Shown here piece by piece: positions 24,581 to 34,867 of a stretch of 46,412 bases of DNA. The notes under the pieces are model-generated. The model did no database searches. It was not told where the DNA came from and saw only the letters and a list, made by a program, of their open reading frames with translations. Numbering within the stretch: position 1 is the first letter of the stretch; the number at the start of each line of letters is the position of its first letter. The stretch is from Alphaproteobacteria bacterium (GTDB taxonomy: Bacteria; Pseudomonadota; Alphaproteobacteria; JACZXZ01): the NCBI GenBank assembly GCA_035625915.1, contig DASPOR010000233.1, positions 1 to 46,412 of the forward strand, in the 5' to 3' direction. Position numbers and translations under genes: made by a program.

Positions 24581-27238
24581 ATGGCTGCTGATCGACGCTT
24601 TTCTATCGCGGACCTCGATCCCGAGGCTTATGCTTTGGCGGAAAAGGCCGCTCGGGCCGCCGGCATCGGCATTGAGGAGTGGATCACCCGCGCCATCGTG
24701 CGCAAGATGTCGGCAATTGCCCAGACGCCGCAGAAACCGCAAGCGCCCGCGAAAGCTTCACCGTCACCGCAACCGCATGCCGACATGCCATCCGACACTC
24801 GACTCGACGCCCATTTCGCGCCGGTCGAGCGGTCGACGTCGACACCTTCGATTGGCAACGTGTCGCCGGCAGGTACTTCAGCGCCCCTTGTGGCCGAAGG
24901 ACTTGTTGCCGGCGCCACGACGGAGCCGCTTAGCGAGAAGGTACTTCTCGCCGCACTCAATGCGGTATCCGGCAGCGAGAGTGGCGCAAGCCCTTTCCCA
25001 GCGCGCCATTCGCAAGCGACGCCAATGGCCGCACCGGAGATCGATCCAACTCAGCGACACGCGATCCAAGAACGTGACACCGATCTTGCGCTACCGTCTG
25101 GCTTGCAATCGGCACCACCGCATGACCTTGCGGAATTGAAACGCGTGCTCGAGAGGCTCGGCGCTCACAACGCTGGTCCATCGGCCGTCACAGCTCCGGC
25201 ACCAAGCGAGCAGCCTTCCCGCCCACCTTTTCATGACACCTCCTCCCCGTCCCACGCCGCGATGCCTCAAGCCCCGTCGCCAGAAACGCTGCGGGCGCGT
25301 CTTCCGGCGTCCGGCCCCCGTGTCCAAGGGCCGGCTTTGGCCGCGACGGTCACCCGGTTGAGCGGGGTCAATATCAAAGCGCAAACGGCGCTCGCGAGTG
25401 CTGACCCGCCGTCGGCAGAAACCGCGAACGTCAATATGACGCCGATGAAATCAGTCGCCGCTCCATCTCTCTCGCCTCGCGAACCCAGCGAAAGTGAAAA
25501 TGCGGCCCCAACGACGCAAGGAGCTCGGGGCCAATCGTTGCGCGAAGACGACCCTCTTGAACTCGACGAGCCGATCACTGAGGCCGAAGCGAAACTTCTC
25601 GAAGAGGACTCGGGCGATCCGTGGCAAGAGACGGCAGCCTCCAAGGAAAAAAGCGATGACGACCGTGGGTCCGCACGCGCCGGCCGGCTACGTGCGATCG
25701 CGGCACTTATACTGATCGCCGCGGGATCGGCGGCTGCCGTCTACTATTGGCCGAATATCGACGCCGCGACCGGTGTCGATAAATTCGTCGATGGGACTGT
25801 GTTGAGGGTCGAGCGGACGCTTGAGACCGCCAAATGGCGAGCGATCATCGCAATAAGGTCGAACACTGGGACGAAGGCGGGGCAACCGGTCGAGATGACG
25901 GTGCCCGTTGCGCATTCCCCTACTGAAGCAGAGCCAAACGGTGCTACGGCGGCGCAAACTGCGGCAAATCCGGCCGTAGCGAGCACCCCATCCGCTCCGT
26001 CGCCGGCTTCAGCTAATGGGGCAGCCGACGAACACGCCTCTGACGCTTCGGGCGAAGTTCCGCCGGTGCCGCAAGCGGCACCGCCGGCACCTGACAGTGG
26101 ATCGCCGTCAAGCTCAACCAGCGCACAATCCAGAGCCGCGACTGCGGGCATGGCCGACAGCACGCCACCCCAGATCGCCGCCGTGCCGCCGCAGGCAAGT
26201 ACCGCACCAGCACCTCCGACGACAATGGCGACGCCGCAAACGGATACCGTGGCACTCCCGCCATCGATGAAGGTCAAGGATATCGAAGCGCTCGCCAAAA
26301 AAGGGGATGCGCGCGCCCAGCATGATCTCGGGGCACTCTACGCGCGAGGCGACCGCGTGCCCCAAGACTACAGCAAAGCGTTTTATTGGTTCCGAGAGGC
26401 CGCACTTCAAGGTGTCGCTTCGGCGCAGTACAATCTCGGCGTTCTCTACGATCGGGGCCTCGGGGTCGAAAAGAATCCCCTCGAGGCGTTGCTCTGGTAC
26501 CTCAGCGCCGCGGAACAAGGGCACGTTGCCGCTCAATACAATGTCGGAACAGCGTACTCCGACGGAAAGGGCGTGCCAAAAAATTATACCGAGGCTCGCA
26601 AGTGGCTGACCAAGGCGGCGGAGCAGGGCCTTGCACAGGCGTCTTACAGCCTCGGCGTCATCAACGAACTTGGGCTTGGCGCGAATGCCGATCCGATCGA
26701 GGCCTATGCGTGGTACAAGCTGGCTTCCCGCGGTGGCGAGAGCGACGCGGAAAAACGCCTTGGCGAGGTCGCGGCTACGCTTTCACCCGCGCAGATCGCC
26801 GAAGCGAACAAGCGCTACGATGCCGCAGTCGCAAGCATTCCGCTCACACCTGCGGCTCCAGCGGACCGTTTCGCCACACCCCCGTTGCAACATCAGGACT
26901 TGCCACCTGCAGCACCGGGCGGAGGTTCGGGTGCGCTGCCATCGCGAAAATCGACGTCACCGCCGGCCGCGTCCGCACAGCCGGTTCCATCGCGCGCGGC
27001 ACCGGCCCCACTTGCTTCCACACCGTCAGCGACGGTCGACCAGCCATCCGCGGTAATTGCCGATATTCAGCGTTCCCTTGGCGAGCTCGGCTACAACCCA
27101 GGCCCCGCAAGCGGCCGCGTCGATCTGCAGACAGCAGCCGCGATTCGCGAATTCCAAAAAGAAGCGGGTCTGCCCGTCGATGGCCAGGCGACGCCTCAGC
27201 TCCTCCACTTTATTAAGCAGCTCGCGGGTAAGTCATAG
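24581..27238 (+). CDS. PodJ-like polar/envelope protein: W-motif, TM span, Sel1 repeats, PG-binding domain
   Basis: This 885-residue bitopic membrane protein has an N-terminal motif (residues about 15-40, Trp at 34) matching the repeats of the upstream ParB. A long Pro/Ala/Ser-rich cytoplasmic segment follows, with an acidic patch before one transmembrane span at about 372-390. Then comes a Pro/Ala-rich periplasmic linker, about four Sel1-type repeats (about 564-733), another linker, and a PG_binding_1 domain at about 825-880. The order resembles Caulobacter PodJ, which has a cytoplasmic region, a TM span, Sel1 repeats and a peptidoglycan-binding end, but without long coiled coils. A role in marking the pole or division site is inferred. 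The ATG at 24581 is preferred over a GTG 18 bases upstream. It follows parB by 149 bp. Confidence 0.85.
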   Translation: MAADRRFSIADLDPEAYALAEKAARAAGIGIEEWITRAIVRKMSAIAQTPQKPQAPAKASPSPQPHADMPSDTRLDAHFAPVERSTSTPSIGNVSPAGTSAPLVAEGLVAGATTEPLSEKVLLAALNAVSGSESGASPFPARHSQATPMAAPEIDPTQRHAIQERDTDLALPSGLQSAPPHDLAELKRVLERLGAHNAGPSAVTAPAPSEQPSRPPFHDTSSPSHAAMPQAPSPETLRARLPASGPRVQGPALAATVTRLSGVNIKAQTALASADPPSAETANVNMTPMKSVAAPSLSPREPSESENAAPTTQGARGQSLREDDPLELDEPITEAEAKLLEEDSGDPWQETAASKEKSDDDRGSARAGRLRAIAALILIAAGSAAAVYYWPNIDAATGVDKFVDGTVLRVERTLETAKWRAIIAIRSNTGTKAGQPVEMTVPVAHSPTEAEPNGATAAQTAANPAVASTPSAPSPASANGAADEHASDASGEVPPVPQAAPPAPDSGSPSSSTSAQSRAATAGMADSTPPQIAAVPPQASTAPAPPTTMATPQTDTVALPPSMKVKDIEALAKKGDARAQHDLGALYARGDRVPQDYSKAFYWFREAALQGVASAQYNLGVLYDRGLGVEKNPLEALLWYLSAAEQGHVAAQYNVGTAYSDGKGVPKNYTEARKWLTKAAEQGLAQASYSLGVINELGLGANADPIEAYAWYKLASRGGESDAEKRLGEVAATLSPAQIAEANKRYDAAVASIPLTPAAPADRFATPPLQHQDLPPAAPGGGSGALPSRKSTSPPAASAQPVPSRAAPAPLASTPSATVDQPSAVIADIQRSLGELGYNPGPASGRVDLQTAAAIREFQKEAGLPVDGQATPQLLHFIKQLAGKS

Positions 27239-27393
27239 CGAGATCGGCGCCCGTCGCGTTCACGCCGCTGTCGAGCGCCGATGTCCGCTTCAATGACGCC
27301 AATCGCAGTACTATCGCTTGCCGCCTGTTTGTCATGATAGGGCGTGCGAGGGAAGAGTCGGAGCCATCGACGTCACAATGAAGCGGCGCTGCA

Positions 27394-28278
27394 TCACTCG
27401 CAAGCAAGACAAGAAGTATCGTGCAAAAGACGGCCGGGAGCCACCCACCAGGGAGGCCGCGCGAGCGATTGCGCTGCGCGCGAAGCTGCGCCCTCGTCGT
27501 CGAAAAGGCCAAAGCAGGTGGCGCCACTTCCCGACATGCGGGCGAGGCGGCAACCCGGCGCGCCGCGCAACGCGTCGAGGACGTCCCCGATCGCGGGACA
27601 GATGCTCATTGCTGGTTCGGTAAGGTCGTTTTGCCGGGACGCAAGAATCCCAGCGAGCGCCCGCGCATCGTATGGAACTTCGGAAAATCGACCCGGTGTT
27701 GAAAAGTCGCCCCGGCGCGCCCGAAAGACATCGGGCGTCGCAACGGCGATTCCGGGGTTCACGAGAAGTATCCCGGCAGCCGGTAATGTCGGGCTCGATT
27801 CCAGCAATTCGCCAATCCCGCCAACGAACGCCGACCGACCGGCGAGACACATGGGCACGTCAGCACCGAGTGCCAGCGCAATCGCCATCGATTGGTCGAC
27901 GCTAAGCGACAGATTCCAGAGCTTGGCCAAAGCGCGCAGGGCAGCCGCCGCGTCAGCCGAGCCGCCACCGATGCCCGATGCAACGGGAAGACGCTTCGTA
28001 AGCGTAATTGCGGCGCACGGCGTTTGCGGCGCGTATGCGGCCAGTCGCCGTGCTGCGCGTAGTACGAGGTTTTCCGGACCACTCCCGAGTGCCGAACTGA
28101 AAGGACCATCGATAGCGAGGGAGAGCTCCGTGGCCGAAGACACGCTCAGCGTATCGTATACGGACACGAACGCGACGAGGCTATCGAGCAGATGATAACC
28201 GTCCGCACGTTTGCCGACCACGTGAAGGTACAGATTGACTTTGGCCGCGGCAGCGACGCTAAACGCGCCGAATTTCAA
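27394..28278 (-). CDS. ispE: 4-diphosphocytidyl-2-C-methyl-D-erythritol kinase
   Basis: This 294-residue GHMP kinase phosphorylates CDP-methylerythritol with ATP, the fourth step of the MEP isoprenoid pathway. The N-terminal AAAKVNLYLHVVGKR carries the catalytic Lys (K13). The GHMP ATP loop PVASGIGGGSADAAA is at 98-112, and the catalytic Asp is D140 in LGADVP; these match K10 and D141 of E. coli IspE. The length is normal. The start codon overlaps the stop codon of the upstream TPR gene by 4 bases (ATGA), so translation is probably coupled. Confidence 0.96.
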   Translation of the reverse strand: MKFGAFSVAAAAKVNLYLHVVGKRADGYHLLDSLVAFVSVYDTLSVSSATELSLAIDGPFSSALGSGPENLVLRAARRLAAYAPQTPCAAITLTKRLPVASGIGGGSADAAAALRALAKLWNLSLSVDQSMAIALALGADVPMCLAGRSAFVGGIGELLESSPTLPAAGILLVNPGIAVATPDVFRARRGDFSTPGRFSEVPYDARALAGILASRQNDLTEPAMSICPAIGDVLDALRGAPGCRLARMSGSGATCFGLFDDEGAASRAAQSLARPPWWVAPGRLLHDTSCLACE

Positions 28279-30068
28279 CTGTTGTGCTCGCCCGGCTTGC
28301 CCGCATCGTTCAAACCGTGGTCGAGCTTCGCCCCGATCTGCCCTACGAGATCCGGCTCGGGCTTAAGGCTTAGTGCGCGGCGCCATTGGAATTGCGCCTC
28401 GTTGTAGCGCCCGACGCGCCAATAGGCGTCGCCCAGATGGTCGTTGATCACCGGATCCTCCGGCCTCAGCTCGACCGCGCGCTCGAGGTGGGTGACGGCG
28501 CGCTGATAATCGCCCTCGCGATAAAGGACCCATCCCAAACTGTCGACGATATAGCCGTCGTCCGGACGAAGCTGTACTGCGTGCTCGATCATCCCCTTGG
28601 CTCTGTCAAGGTTCTCGCCCCGATCGACCCAGGAATAGCCGAGGTAGTTGAGGACGCTCGGCTGGTCCGGCGAGAGTTCCAGCGATTTCAGGAAGTCCGC
28701 TTCCGCGCGCGGCCATTGGCCTGAACGCTCGAGAGCTATGCCGCGCGCGTAATAAAGCGACCAGTCGCTTGCATTCGGAGTGCCAAGGCGCGCAATCGCC
28801 ATGTCGTATGCAGTAACCGCATCGGAGAAGCGCTCGGCGCTGCGCAGGAAATCGCCCTCGGTCGCGTAGGGTTCGGCTCGATCGGGCCATTTCTTGCCGA
28901 TCGCCTCCAACTCGGCGACCGCATCGTCGAGCTTATCCATCTGGCGCAATACGTCGGCAATTCGTAGCTGCGCCGAGAAATAAAGCGGATCTTCCGGTTG
29001 GATCTCGCGATAGAGCGCTAGCGCTTCGTCATTACGATCGTCGGCGGCCAACGTGTCTGCGAGGGTCAGTTTCGCGACCGTGAAGTCGGGCGCCATGAAC
29101 ACGGACAGTCGTATGTATTGAAGTGCGAGCCGCGCACTCGCGTCCTGGCGCAACGCGCTTCCGAGATCGAACATGGCTTCGCCCATGCCGCGCTTCGCAT
29201 CGGCTACCTCGGGCTTCGGCTTCTCGCCGCTCTGCAGCGCCTTCAACGTGAGTTCGATCCGCACAGTGTCCGGCGCACCGGCCGAATAACGTCGAAAGAG
29301 AGCCTCGGCTTCTTCGAAGCGACCTTGACGGGCATAAAAGTTGGCGAACGCGTCGACCACCCGGAACGAGGGATTACTCTCGCTTTCGATCGCCTTCTTG
29401 TAAGCTGCCTCGGCAGCGGCAGTGCGACCCGCAACGTCGTTGATGAATCCCGCATGAAAGTCGCTCAGCACTCCGAACCCGCGAACGCTAGACAGCTGAT
29501 CGAGTGCCTTAAGCGCCGCGTCAGTGTTGCCTTCGCCTTCGAGCGCCCAAGCGAGAAGCAACGGCGCTGTGACCGAGCCGAGGCCAACCCGTGGCATTTG
29601 CGACATTCGCATTTCGGCCGCGGCGAATTGACCGGCTTTCGCATCCTCGAGCGCAAGCATGACGTTCGCGAGCTGGTTGTCGGGAAGCGCCACGACCAGG
29701 CGATGAGCCAACCGATCGGCCTCCTCGAACTGCCCTTCACCAAGTACAAGCTGGAACGTCTCGCGCAAGAAATCGACGTTGTCCGGGTCGCGCTTGAGCG
29801 CCTCGCTCATGTATTTGGCGGCAGTGGCGCGATCACCGTCATTTTCAGCTTGCTTTGCGGCGAGGTAGTACCCGGCCGCCGACTGAAATATTCCTGCGTC
29901 CGGATCTTCGGACGTGTTAACGCTCGCGGCGCCATGGGCAGCCGCGACCACCGCGGAATCGGCGGCGTCCTGATCGCCGGATTCACCGCAGCCGACAAGC
30001 AGAAGTGCAAGAACCAACCCGGTCGCTGCGCGCAGGGTCGCAATCCTCTCAATACCCAAATCGACCAA
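28275..30068 (-). CDS. TPR-repeat lipoprotein
   Basis: This protein of about 597 residues has a short basic N-terminus, a hydrophobic signal and a lipobox (LLVGC). It is thus likely anchored in the envelope and facing the periplasm. The rest is a chain of tetratricopeptide repeats, best seen in the C-terminal third (YLGYSWVDRGENLDRA, 'LGWVLYREGDYQRAVTHLERAVELRPEDP'). Such proteins act as scaffolds, and the specific partner is unknown. The start is a TTG at 30068 with GGAGG six bases upstream. The longer frame beginning at 30119 has no ribosome site and would put 17 Arg-rich residues before the signal. It is translationally coupled to ispE. Confidence 0.85.
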   Translation of the reverse strand: MVDLGIERIATLRAATGLVLALLLVGCGESGDQDAADSAVVAAAHGAASVNTSEDPDAGIFQSAAGYYLAAKQAENDGDRATAAKYMSEALKRDPDNVDFLRETFQLVLGEGQFEEADRLAHRLVVALPDNQLANVMLALEDAKAGQFAAAEMRMSQMPRVGLGSVTAPLLLAWALEGEGNTDAALKALDQLSSVRGFGVLSDFHAGFINDVAGRTAAAEAAYKKAIESESNPSFRVVDAFANFYARQGRFEEAEALFRRYSAGAPDTVRIELTLKALQSGEKPKPEVADAKRGMGEAMFDLGSALRQDASARLALQYIRLSVFMAPDFTVAKLTLADTLAADDRNDEALALYREIQPEDPLYFSAQLRIADVLRQMDKLDDAVAELEAIGKKWPDRAEPYATEGDFLRSAERFSDAVTAYDMAIARLGTPNASDWSLYYARGIALERSGQWPRAEADFLKSLELSPDQPSVLNYLGYSWVDRGENLDRAKGMIEHAVQLRPDDGYIVDSLGWVLYREGDYQRAVTHLERAVELRPEDPVINDHLGDAYWRVGRYNEAQFQWRRALSLKPEPDLVGQIGAKLDHGLNDAGKPGEHNS

Positions 30069-30314
30069 TGCAAACCTCCGTGCCCGGCGATAATACGCGC
30101 GTACATCCCACGGCCGCAATTGAGTGAAACGCCAGCATCTTTGCCACCGATACGCGCCGGTGCGCCCATATCCGACGCTTCATGTACCAAGATTTGATTA
30201 ATGTTGGTACAGAGGCCGCGATTCTTTGCCTATTTCTCCGCAAAGTCCAGCGTTCCGCCACGGGGGTTTGTCAAGCCGGAGCGAATTGAATTTTCGCCAA
30301 GTCAATGATATAAT

Positions 30315-31946
30315 TCACATATTCGGATAATTTGGCCCGCCGCCGCCTTCCGGGGCGACCCAGTCGATATTTTGGGTCGGGTCCTTTATGTCGCAAGTTT
30401 TGCAATGGACGCAATTTTGCGCATTTATTTGCAGCCGTGGCGCACCGCTGTCGTCGCGCAGAATCTCGAATACACCGGCTGGGCAAAAGCGCTGTTCGGG
30501 CGCGTCGTAGACGGCAAGATTGACCGAGATCGGCACTTTTGGATCCCTGAGTTTTATGTGGGCTGGTTGATTTTCCTCGTGGTTCGTGTTCGAGATGAAA
30601 ACCGAGCTTAATTTGTCGAAGGTGATCTTCCCATCGGGCTTTGGATACTCGATCTTGGGGCACTCGCGCGCCGGCTTGAGGCACTTGTTATCCGCATGCT
30701 GCCGCAATGTCCAAGGTGCGCGGCCGCGCAAAACATATGTATCGAACCCGGCGTGAATGAGACCGGCATGAAGCCCCCAGCGGAAGCCCGGGCGGATGTT
30801 GCGCACACGGCGAAGTTCCTCCCAAAGCCAGCTCGATTTCAGTTTCTCGGTATAGGATCGCGGCTCGCCGCGGCCGTCGCCCTCGCCGAGCGTGTCGAAC
30901 ACCGCTTCCGCAGCGCATATCGCCGATTTCATAGCGCCATGAGTGCCCTTGATCTTGGGGACGTTTAGAAAGCCCGCGGTGCAGCCGATCAATGTCCCGC
31001 CGGGGAATGTCAAGCGCGGGATCGACTGAAAGCCGCCCTCGTTGAGCGCGCGAGCGCCATAGGCGATGCGTCGTCCCCCTTCGAAATAAGAAACGATTGC
31101 GGGATGAGTCTTGAAGCGCTGGAATTCGTCAAAGGGTGACAGATACGGATTCTCGTAGTCGAGCCCGATCACAAAACCGACGGCCACCTGATGATTTTCG
31201 ATATGATAGAGAAATGAGCCGCCATAGGTGCGCCGGTCGAGTGGCCAGCCGACTGTGTGGATGACCAGGCCTGGGCTGTGATTCGACGGAGTTATCTCCC
31301 ATAACTCCTTGATGCCGATGGCAAAGGTCTGAGGGTCCACGCCGTCGCGCAACTTGAACCGATCGAACAGCATTTTTGTGAGTGAGCCGCGGCAGCCTTC
31401 GGCGAAGAGAGTCTGCTTTGCGCGCAATTCCACGCCGGGCGTGTAACTCTCCAAATGCTTGCCATCCTTGGCGATCCCCATATCACCGGTCGCGACGCCG
31501 ACCACCCGGCCCGCTTCGTCGTAAAGAACTTCCGAGCCGGCGAAGCCTGCATAGATCTCAACGCCGAGTGCCTCGGCCTGTTTCGCAAGCCATCGGCACA
31601 CATTGCCGAGGCTGACGATATAGTTGCCCGCATTGTGCATCTGGGGTGGGGTCGGCAGCCGAAACGCGGATTTTTTCGTCAGATAGAGGAAGCGATCGTC
31701 GCTTGCAGGCGTATTGAGTGGTGCTCCCCTTTCCCGCCAATCGGGTAAAAGCTCGTTGAGGGTACGCGGCTCGATGACCGCACCCGACAAAATATGGGCG
31801 CCGACCTCAGAGCCCTTTTCGATGACACACACGGAGATTTCGCGCCCCGCAGCGGACGAAAGCTGCTTCAATTTGATCGCGGCCGAGAGACCGGATGGCC
31901 CTGCACCCACGATGACGACATCGAATTCCATGGCTTCGCGCGACAT
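30315..31946 (-). CDS. Electron transfer flavoprotein-ubiquinone oxidoreductase
   Basis: The 543-residue inner-membrane-associated enzyme passes electrons from ETF (from acyl-CoA and amine dehydrogenases) to ubiquinone. The FAD-binding [16 protein letters not shown] is at about 14-29. A central ubiquinone-binding region reads '[23 protein letters not shown]'. The C-terminal [4Fe-4S] ferredoxin domain has C-P-A-G-V and [17 protein letters not shown]. The ATG at 31946 has AGGGG upstream and removes a basic extension. It is divergent from the uracil-DNA glycosylase gene. The etfAB genes are not in the window. Confidence 0.96.
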   Translation of the reverse strand: MSREAMEFDVVIVGAGPSGLSAAIKLKQLSSAAGREISVCVIEKGSEVGAHILSGAVIEPRTLNELLPDWRERGAPLNTPASDDRFLYLTKKSAFRLPTPPQMHNAGNYIVSLGNVCRWLAKQAEALGVEIYAGFAGSEVLYDEAGRVVGVATGDMGIAKDGKHLESYTPGVELRAKQTLFAEGCRGSLTKMLFDRFKLRDGVDPQTFAIGIKELWEITPSNHSPGLVIHTVGWPLDRRTYGGSFLYHIENHQVAVGFVIGLDYENPYLSPFDEFQRFKTHPAIVSYFEGGRRIAYGARALNEGGFQSIPRLTFPGGTLIGCTAGFLNVPKIKGTHGAMKSAICAAEAVFDTLGEGDGRGEPRSYTEKLKSSWLWEELRRVRNIRPGFRWGLHAGLIHAGFDTYVLRGRAPWTLRQHADNKCLKPARECPKIEYPKPDGKITFDKLSSVFISNTNHEENQPAHIKLRDPKVPISVNLAVYDAPEQRFCPAGVFEILRDDSGAPRLQINAQNCVHCKTCDIKDPTQNIDWVAPEGGGGPNYPNM

Positions 31947-32078
31947 ATTTTCCCCTCCCCGCGGCGACGTCCGCCTGAAACGCCTTGCCGGTTGCACGCA
32001 TGCGGACCGCTTAAGCTGACACACCGATCATCGGACTGATAGAATTATGCCATGAAGGGAAGAAGGGATAGAGCTTCG

Positions 32079-32909
32079 ATGGTCGCGGCGCTCGCTTGGC
32101 AGATCGATGCCGGGGCGGATGAAGCGATCGGTGAGATACCCATCTCCCGCTATCGAAATGCCGTTGGACTGGCGGAGGCGGTCGGGAACCCGATTGGTCC
32201 AGTGCCGAACGAAGGGGCATCCGAGTCAAAACCTGCGCTGACGACTGCGACCTTCACTCGCACGATTTCGCGGCCGACACCGACCCTCAAACCGGCTATC
32301 GACAATACGCGCGCCGCGCGCGAGCTTGCGAATGCGGCGAATACGCTCGAGGATCTCAAGGAAGCGCTTCGCGCCTTCGATGGCTGCCCGCTCAAGGAGA
32401 CAGCGACCAACCTCGTTTTCGGCGACGGCAATCCGCAATCGAAAGTCATGCTTATCGGCGAGGCGCCCGGTGCTGATGAGGACCGCCAGGGCAAACCCTT
32501 CGTCGGCGTTTCCGGTCAATTGCTCGATCGTATGATGGCGTGGATCGGCCTTGACCGGACGAGCTTCTACATCACGAACATCCTTTATTGGCGACCACCC
32601 GGCAATCGGCAGCCGACCGCCGCCGAGATCGCCGCTTGCTTGCCATTTGTCGAGCGCCACATCGAGATCGTCGACCCGTCACTATTGGTGTTCGTCGGCG
32701 GCTCATCTGCCAAGACGCTGCTCGGACGAAACGAGGGCATCATGCGCCTGCGCGGACAGTGGTTCCAATATCAGAGCACCGGAATGTCTCGACCGATTCC
32801 CTCGACGGCAATTTATCACCCTGCTTATCTCCTGCGCTCGCCCGGACAAAAACGCAGTGCCTGGCGGGATCTTCTTGCGGTGAAGGCGCGTCTTCAAACG
32901 GTACCGTAA
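32079..32909 (+). CDS. Family 4-like uracil-DNA glycosylase with incomplete Fe-S cysteines
   Basis: The 276-residue DNA repair enzyme removes uracil from DNA. Motif [10 protein letters not shown] (128-136), the YITN strand and motif B HPAYLLR are those of family 4 glycosylases. In that family four cysteines hold a 4Fe-4S cluster. Here only C103 and C187 are at the expected places; F100 and W171 (in YWRPPGNR) occupy the other two. The cluster is therefore probably absent. The N-terminal '[16 protein letters not shown]' is typical of alphaproteobacterial members, which supports the ATG at 32079 over 32052. It is divergent from ETF-QO and is followed by the lytic transglycosylase gene. Confidence 0.85.
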   Translation: MVAALAWQIDAGADEAIGEIPISRYRNAVGLAEAVGNPIGPVPNEGASESKPALTTATFTRTISRPTPTLKPAIDNTRAARELANAANTLEDLKEALRAFDGCPLKETATNLVFGDGNPQSKVMLIGEAPGADEDRQGKPFVGVSGQLLDRMMAWIGLDRTSFYITNILYWRPPGNRQPTAAEIAACLPFVERHIEIVDPSLLVFVGGSSAKTLLGRNEGIMRLRGQWFQYQSTGMSRPIPSTAIYHPAYLLRSPGQKRSAWRDLLAVKARLQTVP

Positions 32910-33010
32910 ACGTTTGCGATAGCGGAATATCTTGACAATTCGCGTTTCGCGAATATGCCAGCAAGTCTCCAAGGGTTGCCACAGCGGTCACGATCCGCTA
33001 TTTAGGTCTC

Positions 33011-34867
33011 GTGACGTTGCGACAAATACTAAAACAAAATGTGAATATACGGGCACCGCGCGTGCCGACGGGGGGCGGTTTCCTACTGCTCCTTAGCTTG
33101 GCATGTATATCCGGCACGATGCCGGTCGCGGCCGCTGCAGAGGGCGATGGCGTGGAAACCGCATCTCTCTCCGCGGGCGGGTTGCGTCCATACGACGAGA
33201 TTCCTTTGCCGCTGCCGCTCAAAGACGAGGACGCGGCTCGTTATCGCCATATCTTTAAGCTGCAGGAGCAAAGCCGTTGGTCCGAGGCGGACCGCGAAAT
33301 CGCGAGGCTCACCAACAGAGTCCTCGTCGGAGAGGTGTTGGCCGAACGCTATCTATCGTCGAATGCTTATCGCGCTAAGTTCATCGAGTTGAGGAATTGG
33401 CTGGCAAACTACGCCGATCACGCCGATGCGCCCGGCATATACAAGCTTGCCGCGAAACGCATGCCACGAGGGGCGACACGCCCCCGTAATCCGGAAGGCA
33501 CCACTTTTAATGCTGCCGCCGACGAGACCGCGGTCAGCGATAGCGTTCGATCTCTCAGCCCGTCGGCTCGGCGGCGGCTTGCCCGCATGCGAAGCGCAAT
33601 CCGACACGACATCGACGAAGGCTCCTATGGTGCGGCTCGCGAATTGCTCGCGAGCCCCGAGGTGCAACGTCTTTTCGATCCGGTCGAATACGGCCGGCTC
33701 GACGCCGAGATCGCCGACGGCTACGAAGCGCTCAACCAGGGTCGCGACGGGCTTGAGGGTTTGCCGGCCGTGCGAAGCAAGCGGGGCCCTGCGGCCGAGG
33801 AGTGGGACAGTGGACTGGCCGCTTGGCAGTCAAAGAAATACGACGTGGCGGCCCAGCATTTCGAGCGGCTGGCGATGATCGACTCCATCGATTCCTGGAC
33901 CCGTGCCGCAGGTGCCTATTGGGCCGCGCGGAGCAACCTTCGCGCGGGCGAACCCGACAAGGTCCCGCATTGGCTCGAGATCGGCGCAAATTTTCCCTAT
34001 ACCTTTTACGGCATTCTTTCGCGCAAGCTTTCCGGCAAGTCGTTTGACTACAACTGGGACCTACCGGCCTTCACCCGCGTAGACTCGGCCCAAATCAACG
34101 CAACCGGTGCCGGCCAGCGCGCGCTTGCGCTTATCCAAATCGGCGAAGACGCCCGCGCCGAGCGGGAGCTTCGACGCATAAACTCAGCACAGCCCGAGAT
34201 GGCGCATGCACTGCTCGCCGTGAGCCAGCGAACCGACATGCCCTCCCTCGCCGTGCAGCTTGCTAAGCAGGTAACGGACAAGAACGGGCGACACTACGAC
34301 GCGGCACTCTATCCGGTTCCGTCCTGGCAGCCGGCGGGCGGTTATCGCGTCGATCGAGCATTCGTTTTTGCGCTCATTCGACAAGAGTCGAATTTTTCGG
34401 CTCAAGCAAAGAGCCAACGGGGTGCACGCGGATTGATGCAGCTTATGCCGAGCACGGCGCGCTTCATCTCTAGCGGAACGAGCTATCGCGGTGCTAGCCG
34501 TCAGCTTTCCGACCCCACTCTCAATATAGCGCTCGGACAGAATTATCTCGCTCATCTCATGGGCACGGACTTCATCGGCGACAATCTTTTTTGGATCGTG
34601 GCCGCATACAATGGCGGCCCGGGGAATCTCGCGCGCTGGCAGCGAGAGATCCAACCGGCCGACGATCCGCTCGCCTTTCTCGAGAGCATCCCAAATCGCG
34701 AGACTCGCGAATTCGTCGAGCACGTCATGGCGAATTATTGGATCTACCGCGATCAGCTTGGTCAGACGGTACCCGAGCTCGACGCTATTGCCGAGGGCAA
34801 ATGGCCGACCTATAAGTCAACCGACGGCAATTTCATTCCGGCGGTGACGAAAAATGGCGGGAATTGA
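33011..34867 (+). CDS. slt: Soluble lytic murein transglycosylase
   Basis: This 618-residue periplasmic enzyme has an N-terminal signal peptide (hydrophobic LLLLSLACISG region ending at AAAAEG) and a long superhelical alpha-domain built of TPR-like helices at about 60-420. The C-terminal SLT catalytic domain has the Glu in IRQESNFS (E459), GARGLMQLMP and the AYNGGPGN motif. It cleaves peptidoglycan between MurNAc and GlcNAc to give 1,6-anhydro ends. The start is a GTG at 33011. Its last 14 bases overlap moaB in another frame, suggesting coupled expression. Confidence 0.94.
   Translation: MTLRQILKQNVNIRAPRVPTGGGFLLLLSLACISGTMPVAAAAEGDGVETASLSAGGLRPYDEIPLPLPLKDEDAARYRHIFKLQEQSRWSEADREIARLTNRVLVGEVLAERYLSSNAYRAKFIELRNWLANYADHADAPGIYKLAAKRMPRGATRPRNPEGTTFNAAADETAVSDSVRSLSPSARRRLARMRSAIRHDIDEGSYGAARELLASPEVQRLFDPVEYGRLDAEIADGYEALNQGRDGLEGLPAVRSKRGPAAEEWDSGLAAWQSKKYDVAAQHFERLAMIDSIDSWTRAAGAYWAARSNLRAGEPDKVPHWLEIGANFPYTFYGILSRKLSGKSFDYNWDLPAFTRVDSAQINATGAGQRALALIQIGEDARAERELRRINSAQPEMAHALLAVSQRTDMPSLAVQLAKQVTDKNGRHYDAALYPVPSWQPAGGYRVDRAFVFALIRQESNFSAQAKSQRGARGLMQLMPSTARFISSGTSYRGASRQLSDPTLNIALGQNYLAHLMGTDFIGDNLFWIVAAYNGGPGNLARWQREIQPADDPLAFLESIPNRETREFVEHVMANYWIYRDQLGQTVPELDAIAEGKWPTYKSTDGNFIPAVTKNGGN

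Noticed and set aside
27344..28195. 283-residue plus-strand frame
   Set aside because: It is the antisense shadow of ispE, whose active-site motifs are intact on the minus strand.
29118..30197. 359-residue open frame on the plus strand
   Set aside because: It is antisense to the TPR lipoprotein gene, has no recognisable domain or ribosome site, and its open frame follows from GC-rich codon bias on the other strand.
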